From Limnoperna fortunei (taxonomy: Eukaryota; Mollusca; Bivalvia; Mytilida; Modiolidae), in contig OX104112.1 in NCBI GenBank assembly GCA_944474755.1, positions 85,697,756-85,761,755 of the forward strand: 64,000 bases of DNA, read 5' to 3'. Below the pieces are notes generated by a model. It did no database searches. It was not told where the DNA came from and was given only the letters and a program-made list of their open reading frames with translations. Shown here piece by piece: positions 29,401 through 44,400 of this stretch (positions are counted from its first letter, which is position 1; every line of letters begins with the position of its first letter). Made by a program: the position numbers and the translations under genes.

Positions 29401-32400
29401 ATATATATTTACATTACTTATGTCTTTCATCGATATACTAGATTTCTAATGGTTCAAACCATTACCGATAATGTAGAATCATTCTTTGCATTTCTCAATG
29501 AAACCTGTAACCATGCCCTTGCGCTTCCCTACTAGTAAGAAATTTTTGTTTTAAAATAAACAACCTAATTTGTTAAAGTTCGTCTGCAAAGTATTTAATT
29601 TTTTCATTTGTTCAACATGACCTGGTTTTATGTAAACAATGGTATGTCCAGTGATATGTTCATGTGCATGTGCATAAAAATCAATACAGGATTGAATTAA
29701 GAAAAGATTTTATATGTAACAATTCTGAAGTTAAACATTGATGAAACAGTTCAATTTTTACAATAAAAGAAATAAAACAGTCATTGATAGACTAAAGATT
29801 GATTGAAGTTTAAAAGATCGTGTCTTTCAGGTTAGCAGTTTTGCAGATATTTAAGAAACAAATTTTTTATAAAAATTACGCTGTAGAATTAAATATCCGA
29901 AAATGTAATATAAAGACCACATTTTTAAATGGAAGGTTAAATTAAATATATATTTTTTAAATAATACCAAAATTGGAAGATACGTAACATATGCCGAATC
30001 ACCGGACGCGTGATAACCGGTTCCTTGACTGTAGATCAACGAAAATAGATTGTGTAGTAATTAAAATCAGGACGCAGACATTTTAAAATGAAATAAAATG
30101 TAAATATAAGAATTGAATGCATTTTTTTAAAGTTTCGTTGATGTATAAAATAATTGACCGAGCACATTTTCATCATGAAGCGCAGTATGTATTCAATTCT
30201 TAAATGCATGATGATGTCAACTTTATTAACAAATCAGGTAGAACTTTAGAGGTCAGTAGTTTATATAAAATTTCTTTTTTTATATTTATGGTAGATTCAT
30301 GTGCGATATCTTGTAGTATCTCTCCTTTTTGCAGTGCTTTACTTTATCTGTCGAGACAAGCATCAGAATTATGGAATGACTGTGGTTTTACACGCTACCT
30401 AATACAAAATCATGTTCAAACACATGTAATTTTCTCAAACCATGAATTGTATCCAGCATGATTTCTAGAATAATAGAAATTAAAAACATGTTTTATATTG
30501 GATTGAGAAAATTGTTTTAAATGATACACACCACTATATCAGGAGCAGTGTCAAGATATTCTGCTGTAAAATACTGCAGAAGGTTGACTTCTTGATATTT
30601 AGAACACCACATATAAGAAGTGACGAAACATGTATCTGTATCATATCCTCCATAACATGCTTCAATGTCACCTTCAACCTTCCAGTACTCCATATCACCA
30701 TGCTGTTAAATAAAGTTAATATCATCAAAAATGGTTCATGTATTTAAAAAAGTAATTGATTTAATATATGTATTTTAAAAGATTTATTTAAGAGATTATG
30801 TGACATAAAATGTTGTCTGTGGTTTCAAAGGAAAGATTGGTATGTAACTAAGTCACAAACAAAGGGGTGATTATAGCACCCTTGTCATTCATGCCAGGTG
30901 AGCTAGAACTGATGACTGCAAACTATGTAACAAATTACACCACCTTAAGTAAATGAGGAGTGTACTAAAATTGGAAAAATTAAAAATGCTTTGTCATTGC
31001 AGGTCATTTCATGGTTTGTGTGGGTTTTTATTGGCATAAAAAACATTAACATTGCTGCATGAAGACCATGCTGTACAAAACTTGTATACAATAAAAATAC
31101 ACAAAAATAGAATACCTATGAACAATATATAATACTAATCACAAAAAAACATTCCAAAAATCACCTACCAAAGCAAATATTTAATTTTTGTAGTGTAACA
31201 AAATATTTTTTTTACTGATTATATGACAAGTTAATTAAACAAATAAACTTTTTAAAAATCCGGCAAGAAATTTGGGCATAAGAGTGCTTGCAGGACAATT
31301 TTCAACATAATTTACATTTTCAAGGGGCATAACTATAATAAACAATTAATAGTGAGTGCTCATTTTCAAACTCGCCCATGACATTGTCAATAAAAATAAT
31401 AGCCTTCAATTTAATAAAAATCTTGAAAGAAATATAGGCGTGAGCTTACTTAAAGCCGTCAGAACAAAGGACTGATGCCTGAAGTCCTTACCTCTGTGTT
31501 GTGGCAATGGATGGGAATATACAAAACAACTGGACTATAAATCAAAATTTTCCAAAGGCTCAAAAATTAACACACCATAAACATAACCAATTATTTTTTG
31601 TATTAGATTCATAATAAAATATCACTAAGGCTACCTGAAGCTACAAGAAGCACTTAATTTCTCACCTGGTCGCAAAGTTTTGCACCCACAGTAAAACTGG
31701 GTTAAGATTGATGAAGGTCAAAATATCTCATATTGATTCCTTATTTACCAAATAGTAGTTTGCATTGAAAACCAATGATATATTACCAAAAAAGTTTCTT
31801 CATTGAGTAATCATTTTCATCAAGCTGCAATTAAAATTTAATCTCATTGTGTGTGGTTAGTTTTATAAAACATGTTATTCTTGTCAGTAATCTAGCCAAA
31901 GTGAAAGCAGGGCAGGGCAAGTCAAGATTGATTCCATTTACTTGTGGTCTATTTGAATAAAAGGTTTGAAAAGTGAAATTAATTTATAAACTCTGGTAGC
32001 AGATCAGCTATGGATTATCAACTGTGGTACAAAATGGCACATTGTTTTCAGAAGAAAATATTTTTAATTTTTGTCAAAATAAACCTATATGTCATGAAAA
32101 CTATCAATTAATCATTTAATTTAAACTGGCAAAATTTGCCAAAAGTATCTGTTTTCAGAAAACTCTGAGTACATAGAAGTAATTCTCCTCAAGAAAAAAT
32201 AAGAAAGCAAAATCAGATTTTAAAGCAATTTATAATTCAAAAATGACAGCCATCTTGGGTGAATGATAGGACTAACTAATGTAATTTCGGTAGAGGTGGG
32301 GGTTATAATTTTTAATAATGACGTCCTGAAGATAATTCAGGCCAACTTGGGTCCAAGATGACCAGTGGTTTGAAACAAGAAGATTTTTAAATTATTTTTC

Positions 32401-35400
32401 TTTGTCATAAAGCCAAATAATCAGGCAAAAGTAAACATTTCTCAAAGAACCTGTATACAACTATAAAGACTCATTTGATAATTTTGATAAAAAATAGAAA
32501 AGAACTATTTCATATTTATCTTTGATTTTACACTCAAAATGTTCTATTTGTAGTTAATAAGGCCATATTGGTTTGAAGGCAGGGTATAAGTAACAATTTT
32601 GAAAGAAGATGATACCTAAGGACAGCTCAAGTTAACTTTGGTTCAAATGGGCTTAGTGGTTTAGGAGGAATGTTTACAGCAATGAAAACAACAGCCATGA
32701 GCAAAAAAACTAGGATTTACTAGAAAAAAATACCTCCCCTGTTGAATTTTTCAGTAAATTAGGGCTATATCCCACAATTGTTAAGTCCTTTCTTGTAGTA
32801 ATTGTGTTTAATGGATTCATTTTATCTCCAAGTCTCTGTTTCTCTTCAAGTTCTTCCTTCAGTTGTCTGTCACTGAGTACTTTATCCACATATGTGTTAT
32901 CAAGTAATGCAAATGCACAGAGTTGGTCTATAAATAAAATTCATAGATTGTAATTGAGTATTTTTAAATAGTAAAAGTAAATTTTTACATTGATAGCAAT
33001 AACCTTTTGATCATACAATTTTATTCACATTCAGCCATATGAATGGCAAGTCATTATACATCGAGTATTTTATTTCAGCAATATATGGCCAGACAATTTC
33101 AGCAATATATGGCCAGACAATTTCAGCAATATATGGCCAGACAATTTCAGCAATATATGGCCAGACAATTTCAGCAATATATGGCCAGACAATTTCAGCA
33201 ATATATGGCCAGACAATTACAGCAATATATGGCCAGACAATTTCATTTGCAAAGGAAGGAGCCAGAAATATGACCATGATACACAGTACTTAATTATCTC
33301 ATCAGACTGCATGTTGTCTGTATCTTTTTAATTGTATAAAGTATAGTCTCCAGGTTATAGTAGATGGAAACCAAAGCCAATTTCACACATACGAATCACA
33401 GCAAGTTACATACTTATTATATTTATGGGGGTCCTAAAATATCCATAATTAAATCACAATATCAACAAATATCTTTACTCAGTGCTTAAATTTCAGGATA
33501 ATCTAGAAATATCTTAGGACCTCTATAAATTGTCTAACAAAACAGCTTTGATTCAAAAGGCCCATAACTATATTAGGATATCTTTAATTTTTTAACCAAA
33601 TAATTTTGAGAATGTTAGAGATAGAAATTATTTCAGATATCAGATATCTCAAAAATATGAAGGATTAACACCAGTTAGCATTAGTAGATATCCTTGTCAA
33701 CATACCAGGATGGTCATCACCGTCAGGACATCTACTCTCTAACTTAAGGGTATTGTTTGTAATTTCCACATTAATGTCAATGCAGTAACAGGTACAACCA
33801 CTCAGATCTTCTGGAGATTTTATTTTCTCTATTTCCTGAAATAGACAAATCAAGTCAAGGATCTAAGTTGATTTTCAAAATGTATACATCTAAATATAGA
33901 AAAAAAACCCAAAAAATGTGCAAAGAAAATTACAAAATTTCTATTGCAATTTTCACAAAAGTTTCTTAGGTGGTTGAGAAAGAGTATTACTGACATAGAA
34001 GTTCTAAAATAAATGCTTTTATAGGCACAATATATATAACATTTATAATGCTAAATAAATTAATAAGGACTTTGTTTTTCATACAACTTAAATGTTAACA
34101 ATGCAAAATTGAAAATAAAATTCTTTAAAAATCTGTTTCATGACAAAAATTTGGTATAAGTGGGTCTAAAAATTACAACAGTTTGCAGGCTTTTAATTAA
34201 GAAGTAACTCACGGGTGGTGGGGGTGGGGGGTTTATTGATGTACTTATTTACATACAGGGTGGGCCTTTACATTCCAATATTTTATACAGAGCAAAAGCA
34301 AGTGAGTTAATGTGTACAACACTATACAAACCATATGTCTATTCTAATAGGACAAAAGCAGTAATTGTCAGGTTTTATTCGTTTAATTTTTGTGGCATTG
34401 ATTCGACAGTTTCCATGTTACTCCGACATATTGTTTAATTGTGAATGTTAAAGTCTAGTTTTAAGTTGTTGTGTTGAAACCCATTCTAAGGTATAACAAT
34501 GTATATTTATATGGTTATTTTATAATCTTAAAAGCAGTGGATAATTTAAAATGTTCACAAACATAAGAACTCTATATGTCACTCATTCATTCATATACTT
34601 ATATCAGGGCTCACCACACTGGGCGAAGTGGGCGACAAAGTCGCCCTACTAGGCCCTGAAGTCGCCTCAAAAGCGAAGTCGAAGTCGCCCTGTCATTTCC
34701 CTGAAGTCGCCCGATGGTTCACATAAGATACTAGTAAATCTGGTCCAAATACTTCACCCTGACTACCAATTTATCAGTAAATGTGTAATTCCAATAAAAA
34801 ACGGCAAACAATATGCGTATTTAACATATTTTCAAACGATTTATGTCTTTAAATGTATTACGCCCCATTTGTTTATTAACCGGACGTGACTAATTACTGG
34901 AAGTGAACAACGAAGAAAAGTAATGTACAACAGTCCATAATGAAAATTCGTAATATTTTTGATAAAGAAACACTTTTAATTGGTTTCAAACTTCAGTTCT
35001 TTCAAAGAGTATTGTATTTAACAATTTTCTTTGATAAGTATTTGAGTTTCACTTGAAAGAATAAAGTTGTATAGTAATTATTGACATAATGATAAGTTCT
35101 GTAGATGGGTGTCCCATGAAGCAATTTGGATCAGTACAACTTTGATTAATGATAAAGGTTATGTGCTGTTTGATATTGCAAACCATGAATAATAATGAAA
35201 AAGAAAGAAAAAAAACTGAATCTAAGTGTGTTATGGTTTTAAACACAAGAGAAACAATCATGGAAATTGATGTAAATAATGAAAAATGTACTACTGCGAA
35301 ATTAATTATTTGTATGGTCCCCTGACTTCTCCCTAGTGTCTCCTGAAGTCTCCCTATCAGGGCCTGACTTCTCCCTGTTTGGCTACCAGGGAGAAGTCAC

Positions 35401-38400
35401 TTCTCTCTACTTTTTTAGAGTGTGGTGACCTCTGCTTATATGTGAGAGGTGTTCTGGAACAACGGTGTGTGTAGTGACAGTTTATACATGTACTTGTATA
35501 CTGAAACAGCTGTTGTTATTGCTTGGGTAGGTTCAAAAGATAACACCCCAAAATATTAAAATAAATATAGTTACTGCAGAAATAAAGTTAGGACACTTTT
35601 TAGATGCTAGTGCTATCAGAATTTGAAATTCTATCTACTAATATACAGATATTGCACAAACATACAAATAAAATAACATTCCAAAAAAATCCCATACATT
35701 TGTACATTTGAGCCCTCTTCAATAGTAATGAATTGTCATTGCAGATCTTTATAGACTGAATATAACACCAATTACAGGGAATATTTATCACTAATAGCAG
35801 TTTTTCACAACTGAATATAACAGCACTGATGGGAATTGTTGAAGGAAAATTATGTCTATTTTGTTATCAGAAGAAGATTATCTGATAGGAACAGACAACA
35901 TGATCCTGCTATTCAAAGTGTTGATCAAACATGCCTGTAAACTGCCTCAGAGAAAGTTTACCTTCCTTATTTCTGTATTTATATCTCTGTCGTTAAACTT
36001 CATGTTGCTAGGTAAATCAATCATGTGCAGGCGTAGTTTGTATTTCCCATTTGATATATTGTCTACCTGTAATGATACATAACAACAATGCATCATGGAG
36101 CCTGGATATCTGTGTTAGGTTAGAAAAAATTCTGTCATGGTATGTCTTTTGTTTTAATGTTTCATTTTCAATGTAAAATATTTCAGTCTCATCTTTTACC
36201 AACTGAACAAAAAATAAAGAAAAACCAATTATTTTTTAAAAACAAATCTAGATCAGAAAGTTAAAATATTGAAATGAATATGGAATACTTTCTTACTTTG
36301 TAAACAAACAGTTCATCCGAATCTGGATTAGTGTTAGCTACTCTAGTAACTGCATAGAGAAAACCATCATGTGACTTTAACATGGAAGCTGGTAAAGTTG
36401 TATGATTCCTAACATTGCCCTGAGCTCTACTTCGCATCTCTGTAACCAAAGTAAACTATTAACATAAAATTTATCAACTTATCAACTTTCCAATCAATCA
36501 ATCAAATAACTGAAAAATTGATTTCTGAAATAATAGTACTGAAATATATCTTGCAAAAATAAATTACCAAAATTACCATAAATATTAAATGTAAGTTATT
36601 GGGGGGGTGGGGGTTTGCGAGTTCCAACCAGATTTCAGGCAAAGAATGAAGCTAAACTTAGAAGGATTCATCGTTTCTAGCCACATGTACAGGTGACTAG
36701 GTATTACTGGCTTACTTTCCTAATAAATATTTGAGGCAGTGATGTAGTTGGAAACGATGCTTAATCCTCCATTCAAACAAACACTACTCAAGTATAAATC
36801 ATTGATTAAATGTTTACATTCCAGAATGAATATTTATTGTTAATTTACACAATTTAAAATTAAAACATAGGCAAACTTCTTACATGTAGCTTAATGTCCC
36901 TGCTGTGGCAGTATCAGATTGCAAAGGGGTGTAAAACACTCAATGGGAAAATTTTGTTAGTGATATAATTTGGTTTGTTTGTTTGTTTGAATGGTGTTTT
37001 AACGCCACTTTCAGCAATTTTTCAGCTATTTTATGGCGTCCAGTTTTTATTGGGGGAGGAAGCCGGAGTACCCGGAGAGAACCCCCGACCTGCGGTAGGA
37101 AAACTGGCAATCCTTGTCAATTAAGATTGGAGTCGAGTACACCCTGCCTGCAGTGAGAATCGAACCCGCAATCTCTGTGTTGACAGACGATATAATTTGG
37201 TTATGGGAAATGTAGGCAATGTCAATGACAGAAAAAATACTGGTGCGTTATTTTGAAAGAAATTATTACCATTTTTAGCAAACTGTTTATGTTCGCTGAT
37301 GTAGACAATGTCATTAAAGTCCTGATAAGCTGGTCCAGCACAATTCAAAGCATATACAACACCCGGTTTCTGTCTTACCAAGTGATATGGTGATCCACAG
37401 AGCTCTAAGTATACCTCTTCCCCAGCTAAAAAACAAATGAAATAATAACTAAATCAGTTATGTTGAAATTAAAAAACAATTGAAATAATTCAGTTTGGAA
37501 AATGAATATATAAACATAAAAAGATTTTTTTATTCTTCAAGTGTCATATTAAACAAGCTTAAATGCATTAACCATATTTTTTTTACTGTCTCCTAATATA
37601 AGGATGTCTATTAATATACAATTAATGACTTTTATATAGGTAGCTATCAGGATTTATCAGCCAGAGAATATATAATATTCATCGAGCTGCTATACATTTT
37701 ATATCAGTACTGACTGTGCCAAATGGGAAAACAGGAAAGGCAGTGCCTTGTATTTACCTATTTCTAAGCCCTATGTATATATTGTTTTCATGTCAATACC
37801 CTTATACAATATGTTATATGGCAATGTAATCAAGTTTTCAAGCCAAGGTTATTTTACATTCTAAAGACATCTGTTAAAACTGTTTTCAAACAAGTAATTA
37901 CAACATAGAAAAAGAAACTGCATGTTGCTAAATATTTTTATGCAATAAAAAACACTCACATGAAATGTGTTTTCTTGCAGCAAATACTCTGACTAAGTAA
38001 TACCCAGGAACTGTATCAATGGTATTCCATCTATATGAAAATGTGTACTTGTCACCGTCTTTCTGCAGCAAATCTTCAGAGAGTTTCTCCATCATTTTAT
38101 GATTTATCATTATTTTGATTCCAGATAACTTATTAACACTTCCAGTTATGCCATCCATTGAAACACACACTGTTCCTTTGACTTTAGTGGCTTCTCCTGT
38201 GGCTAGGCATGTTTCTTGTTGCATTGATGCTGCCAATTCATTCTTGTTGGCTTTAATGTTAGATAAAACACCATACCTGCATGGACCTATTGGTCCAGTT
38301 ACCAGTAAATGACCAGTAACAAGTTCAAATGTCCACAAGTCTGACTTCTTGTGGTCAGCTCCATAACAGCCTGCCAACTCAGTAACCAGCACAGAACCAT

Positions 38401-41400
38401 CATGGACAGATAAACAATACATGGAGGAAACAGTAGAATCTTCTGTTCCATCGCTGTAGGAGCATAGTACAACAAGTGTACAATATCCATTCAAGTTGTT
38501 CATCAGAAAATGGGATCCATTTAAACTCTGGGTCTGATTTACAAGAACATGAGAAGAGTCAAATATTTTGTTTTGTTTACTGAAAAAGATTCCAAATCTG
38601 GTACCCACAGGACCTGCCACAGTAAGTGTGCCATTTTTTACCACATCAAATTTGAATTTATCAGCACCTGATAAAACTGTTGCTTCAAATTCTTTCTTTG
38701 TAGTACCAACTCTGATCATATATAAGACAGAATTAAAAATCTTGTCTTCCTTACTACTGCAGATGACCAGACCACAACCATGATTCTGGTCTACAATGCC
38801 TGATACATCAATAGGCATTACCACTGGTTTTTTGTCATCCTTTATTTCCAAATAAGTCCCATTTCGCAGGTTGCCATAGCGACTGTCATTTGTTAACATC
38901 ATGAGAATATTAGACCCAGACTGACAGTCAGCAACAAATGTCCCCTCTTCATCAATATAATGTGCATTTGATGGTGGAAAATACCCAGTGTGGCTGTTAG
39001 CAATAGATTTCAACCCAACATGGTTACAATCAAAACCAGAACGTACTAACATTAACTCAGCATTAAGTTCTCTCCCTTTATTTCCTCCCCTACATGATGA
39101 AAAGTAAAGTGTAGTACACCCTCCATGGTAGGCATTGACATTGAAGTCTAGTTTTGCATAGCAACGTGCTGGTGACTTTGATGTACAAAAACCGTGAATG
39201 GTCTTTACAAACTCTGAAAAAAATATATATAGCACTTAATGTCTAATAGACTATAAAGTGTTAGAATTATTAAATAGAAGGCCAGAAGTACAATCATTTC
39301 ATGCCAATATGTGGTGGTGTCAATCACAGTAAGAAAGACTATCGGTCTTTTTTAATTACAGTCACATTTAACCACAAAGATCTAATGACGATATAAAACA
39401 AATATTTGTGCTTGAATTTGGCATATACATGTATATCCTGCATACAAACACTAGTAATTTAACTAAAATGCAGTACACATAGCTGTTGAAATTGTACAAA
39501 TAAGTACTAATAGTTGACACCTTAGTAGAAATATTGTTGTTAATATTTATTGTGTACCATTCTTTAAGTTTTGCAATTTTCATGTTGGTTTAATTGTAGT
39601 GATATTATTACCTTAACATTATAATGATGGCAATGTTTATGTGTGCCAACTGATTTATTAGTTCATATGTATACACAATGTATATGTGTACCAAATGATT
39701 GATCAGTTCGTGTGTATACACAATATATATGTACCTATTGAATGATCAGTTCATGTGTATACACAATATATATGTATGTACCAAATGATTGATCAGTTCA
39801 TGTGTATACACAATATATATGTATGTACCAAATGATTGATCAGTTCATGTGTATACACAATATATATGTATGTACCAAATGATTGATCAGTTCATGTGTA
39901 TACACAATATATATGTATGTACCTATTGATTGATCAGTTCATGTGTATACACAATATATATGTATGTACCTATTGAATGATCAGTTCATGTGTATACACA
40001 ATATATATATGTAAGTACTAAATGATTGATTAGATGTACCTATTGATTGATCAGTTCATGTGTATACACAATGTATATGTATGTACCAAATGATTGATCA
40101 GTTCATGTGTATACACAATATTTAAGGATTGTTTTCAATTGCTGGTTAGATTATTGGATATAAACGACTTTGGGTCGATTTACGCTGAATAAACCGCGAA
40201 GCGCTTTATGTTGCAGCGTAAATTGATCCAAAGTCATTTATATCCAATAATCTAACCAACAATTGAAAACAAACCTTATATTTTAAATTCTATAGTTAAA
40301 ATGAAGTAACAAGAACAATATTTTACAAGTAATCAAATAATATTTGCAATTCACAATTTTAGTGTCGTCACTTGTTGTTTGCGGAAGAATTCATGTATAG
40401 TCAAAGTCATCAATACATCTTACTATGACCTCACAATCAGTCACATGCTGAAAAACCAAGTTAGGCTATACAAAATAACCAACTTTGCTCTTGTATTGAG
40501 TATTTAAACGAAATTAAAATATATATGTATGTACCTATTGATTGATCAGTTCATGTGTATACACAATATATATGTATGTACCAAATGATTGATCAGATGT
40601 ACCTATTGATTCATCAGTTCATGTGTATACCCAATATATATGTATGTACCTATTGAATGATCAGTTCATGTGTATACACAATATATATGTATGTATCAAA
40701 TGATTGATCAGTTCATGTGTATACACAATATATATGTATGTACCAAATGATTGATCAGTTCATGTGTATACACAATATATATGTATGTACCAAATGATTG
40801 ATCAGATGTACCTATTGATTCATCAGTTCATGTGTATACACAATATATATGTATGTACCAATTGATTGATCAGTTTTTTTTCTCTAATGATGATTATATG
40901 CTCAATATTGGGCGCAGTGATTTGCTAATAAAATATCTTGTATCTTGTATCTTGTGTATACACAATATATATGTATGTACCAAATGATTGATCAGATGTA
41001 CCTATTGATTGATCAGTTCATGTGTATACACAATGTATATGCATGTACCAAATGATTGATCAGTTCATGTGTATACACAATGTATATGTATGTACCTATT
41101 GAATGATCAGTTCATATGTATACACAATGTATATGTATGTACCAAATGATTGATCAGTTCATGTGTATACACAATATATATGTATGTACCTATTGATTGA
41201 TCAGTTCATGTGTATACACAATGTATATGTATGTACCTATTGATTGATCAGATGTACCTATTGATTGATCAGTTCATGTGTATACACAATGTATATGTAT
41301 GTACCTACATCCTCACAAGTCAGGGTTTCTGTGTCCACGAACCCCTGACAAACTTAGCTAGGAAATTCCCGGGCTAGAAGATTTTCGTATGACGTCAATC

Positions 41401-44400
41401 CTTTAAAATATCAACTAATGAAATTGCTTGAAAGAAGCAAGGGTTTGGCAGTAGTCATTCTTACTCATTCTGGAGTGTGAAGAAAACGTAACGCAACTAA
41501 ATAATAACGCGGTAATAACAAACTATTAACACTTCTGTACAAAATACACTGATTTTCACAGGTCTACGCAACACATCCGTTTGGTTTATTTACAATCGAT
41601 ATCGGGATATCCCCTAACCAAGTCCTGAATGAAAGCAAGCTTTTGATTGGCTACATTAAGGTACGATGTAGCCAATCAAAACAGTGACTTCTAGCCCGGG
41701 AATTTCCTAGCTAAGTTTGTCAGGGGTTCGTGAACACATGTGGACATAGAAACCCTGACTTGTGAGGATGATGTACCTATTGATTGATCAGTTCATGTGT
41801 ATACACAATGTATATGTATGTACCTATTGAATGATCAGTTCATATGTATACACAATGTATATGTATGTACCAAATGATTGATCAGTTCATGTGTATGCAC
41901 AATATATATGTATGTACCTATTGATTGATCAGTTCATGTGTATACACAATGTATATGTATGCACCAAATGATTGATCAGATGTACCTATTGATTGATCAG
42001 TTCATGTGTATACACAATGTATATGTATGTACCTATTGATTGATCAGATGTACCTATTGATTGATCAGTTCATGTGTATACACAATATATATGTATGTAC
42101 CTATTGATTGATCAGTTCATGTGTATACACAATGTATATGTATGTACCTATTGATTGATCAGATGTACCTATTGATTGATCAGTTCATGTGTATACACAA
42201 TATATATGTATGTAACTATTGATTGATCAATTCATGTGTATACACAATGTATATGTATGTACCTATTGAATGATCAGTTCATATGTATACACAATGTATA
42301 TGTATGTACCAAATGATTGATCAGTTCATGTGTATACACAATATATATGTATGTACCTATTGATTGATCAGTTCATGTGTATACACAATGTATATGTATG
42401 TACCAAATGATTGATCAGATGTACCTATTGATTGATCAGTTCATGTGTATACACAATGTATATGTATGTACCTATTGATTGATCAGATGTACCTATTGAT
42501 TGATCAGTTCATGTGTATACACAATATATATGTATGTACCTATTGATTGATCAGTTCATGTGTATACACAATCTATATGTATGTACCTATTGATTGATCA
42601 GTTCATGTGTATACACAATGTATATGTATGTACCTATTGAATGATCAGTTCATATGTATACACAATGTATATGTATGTACCTATTGATTGATCAGTTCAT
42701 GTGTATACACAATATATATGTATGTACCTATTGATTGATCAGTTCATGTGTATACACAATGTATATGTATGTACCAAATGATTGATCAGATGTACCTATT
42801 GATTGATCAGTTCATGTGTATACACAATGTATATGTATGTACCTATTGATTGATCAGATGTACCTATTGATTGATCAGTTCATGTGTATACACAATATAT
42901 ATGTATGTACCTATTGATTGATCAGTTCATGTGTATACACAATGTATATGTATGTACCTATTGATTGATCAGTTCATGTGTATACACAATATATATGTAT
43001 GTACCTATTGATTGATCAGTTCATGTGTATACACAATGTATATGTATGTACCAAATGATTGATCAGATGTACCTATTGATTGATCAGTTCATGTGTATAT
43101 AGGTGTAGGACCACCAAATACTGGAAACCAGTCCATTGGTTACATGTAAAAGTAGTACTATTCAATAGACCGGTTCACTGATGCCTCATATAGAATTTGA
43201 ACTGCACATGATACTAGAATAAATTTGGTATTTTGCAAAAGATGGATACTCTAGGAAACTTGAGGATATAGTTTTATTGGTTTTAAATTAACATAAAAAT
43301 GTTGACAGTCAATTAGGGACATGCACTTTTTTTGGACTGAAAAAGATAGTGAAAGTAGATTTTTAGACCATTTGGACTTCAGGTTGAGCATTTGTTCTTA
43401 TATGCACGGAAAGATATAGTGAAATTTCGATAGAATGTTGACCCAGTGCATATTTATATGGGACAGAAGTGTCACTTTATTTGAAATAAAGGTAAATGAT
43501 CTAGGATAAGTCAAAATCATCAAATTTAATACAGCCGAAGAGTCCAAAAACAATGGTGGTCCTTAACCTATACAATGTTTAGGTGTGTACCAATTGATTG
43601 ATCAGTTCATGTGTATACACAACATATAATGTATGTTTCAATTGATTAATCATTTCATGTGTATACACAATGTATATAAGTGTACCAGTTGATTGATTGT
43701 TTTTGTTTGTTTGATGGTGTTTAACGCCACTTTCAGCAATTTTTCAGCTATTTTATGGCATCCAGTTTTTATTGGGGAGGAAGACGGAGTACCAGGAGAA
43801 AACCCCCAACCTTTGGTAGGAAACTGGCAATCCATGTCAATTAAGATTGGAGTCGAGTACACCCTGCCTTCAGTGAGAAACGAACCTGTCGTTGTTGACA
43901 GATCACGTGATCAATAGTAGACTAACTACATGTACCTTAACCACTTTGCCACCGAGGCTCCCACAGTTGATTGATCAGTAATGTCTATACACAATGTTTA
44001 TGTGTGTACCAATTGATTGATCAGTTCATCTGTATACAGAATGTATGTATGTACCAAATGATTGATCAGTTTATGTGTATACACCATGTATATGTGTACC
44101 AATTTATTGATCAGTTCTTGTGTATAATTTATACTTTATGCATATAGTTATACATAAATTTTATATACATAAATTACCTTCAGAGGTATTACGTTTTGCA
44201 GAGCTCTGTTTGACATTTTCATGCCTTGTTGGCTGCATGTTTGATCTTACGCTTTCAACATGTGATTTAACTGCTGTTTTTCCCTGTGGTTTGGGTGTTG
44301 CAACATTTCTTCTAAAAGGAACCTCAACAAAAGTACGCTCACGGCGGTAACCCTTTAGTATACTGGGTGTAGCCTAAAAACAAAAAGTTTTATTGTATTT

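Larger units (their letters stand above)
39640..44110 (+). repeat. 47-bp minisatellite with 21-bp half-units
   Basis: A 47-base unit (TTCATGTGTATACACAATAT, ATATGTATGTACC, then TATTGATTGATCAG or AAATGATTGATCAG) fills most of the intron between exons 2 and 3. Extra 21-base half-units (ATGTACCTATTGATTGATCAG, one base over a half) recur in a regular pattern, giving a higher-order period. Insertions interrupt it at 40121-40520, 40876-40957, 41308-41770, 43100-43570 and 43690-43964. Confidence 0.93.

Noticed and set aside
33011..33293. Overlapping ORFs on both strands with 8-residue repeats
   Set aside because: Product of a stop-free 24-bp repeat inside an intron; no splice or start evidence.
40121..40520. 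TTAA-flanked transposon
   Set aside because: Ends read TTAAGG and CCTTATATTTTAA, but no exact TTAA duplication can be placed; only the hairpin is reported.
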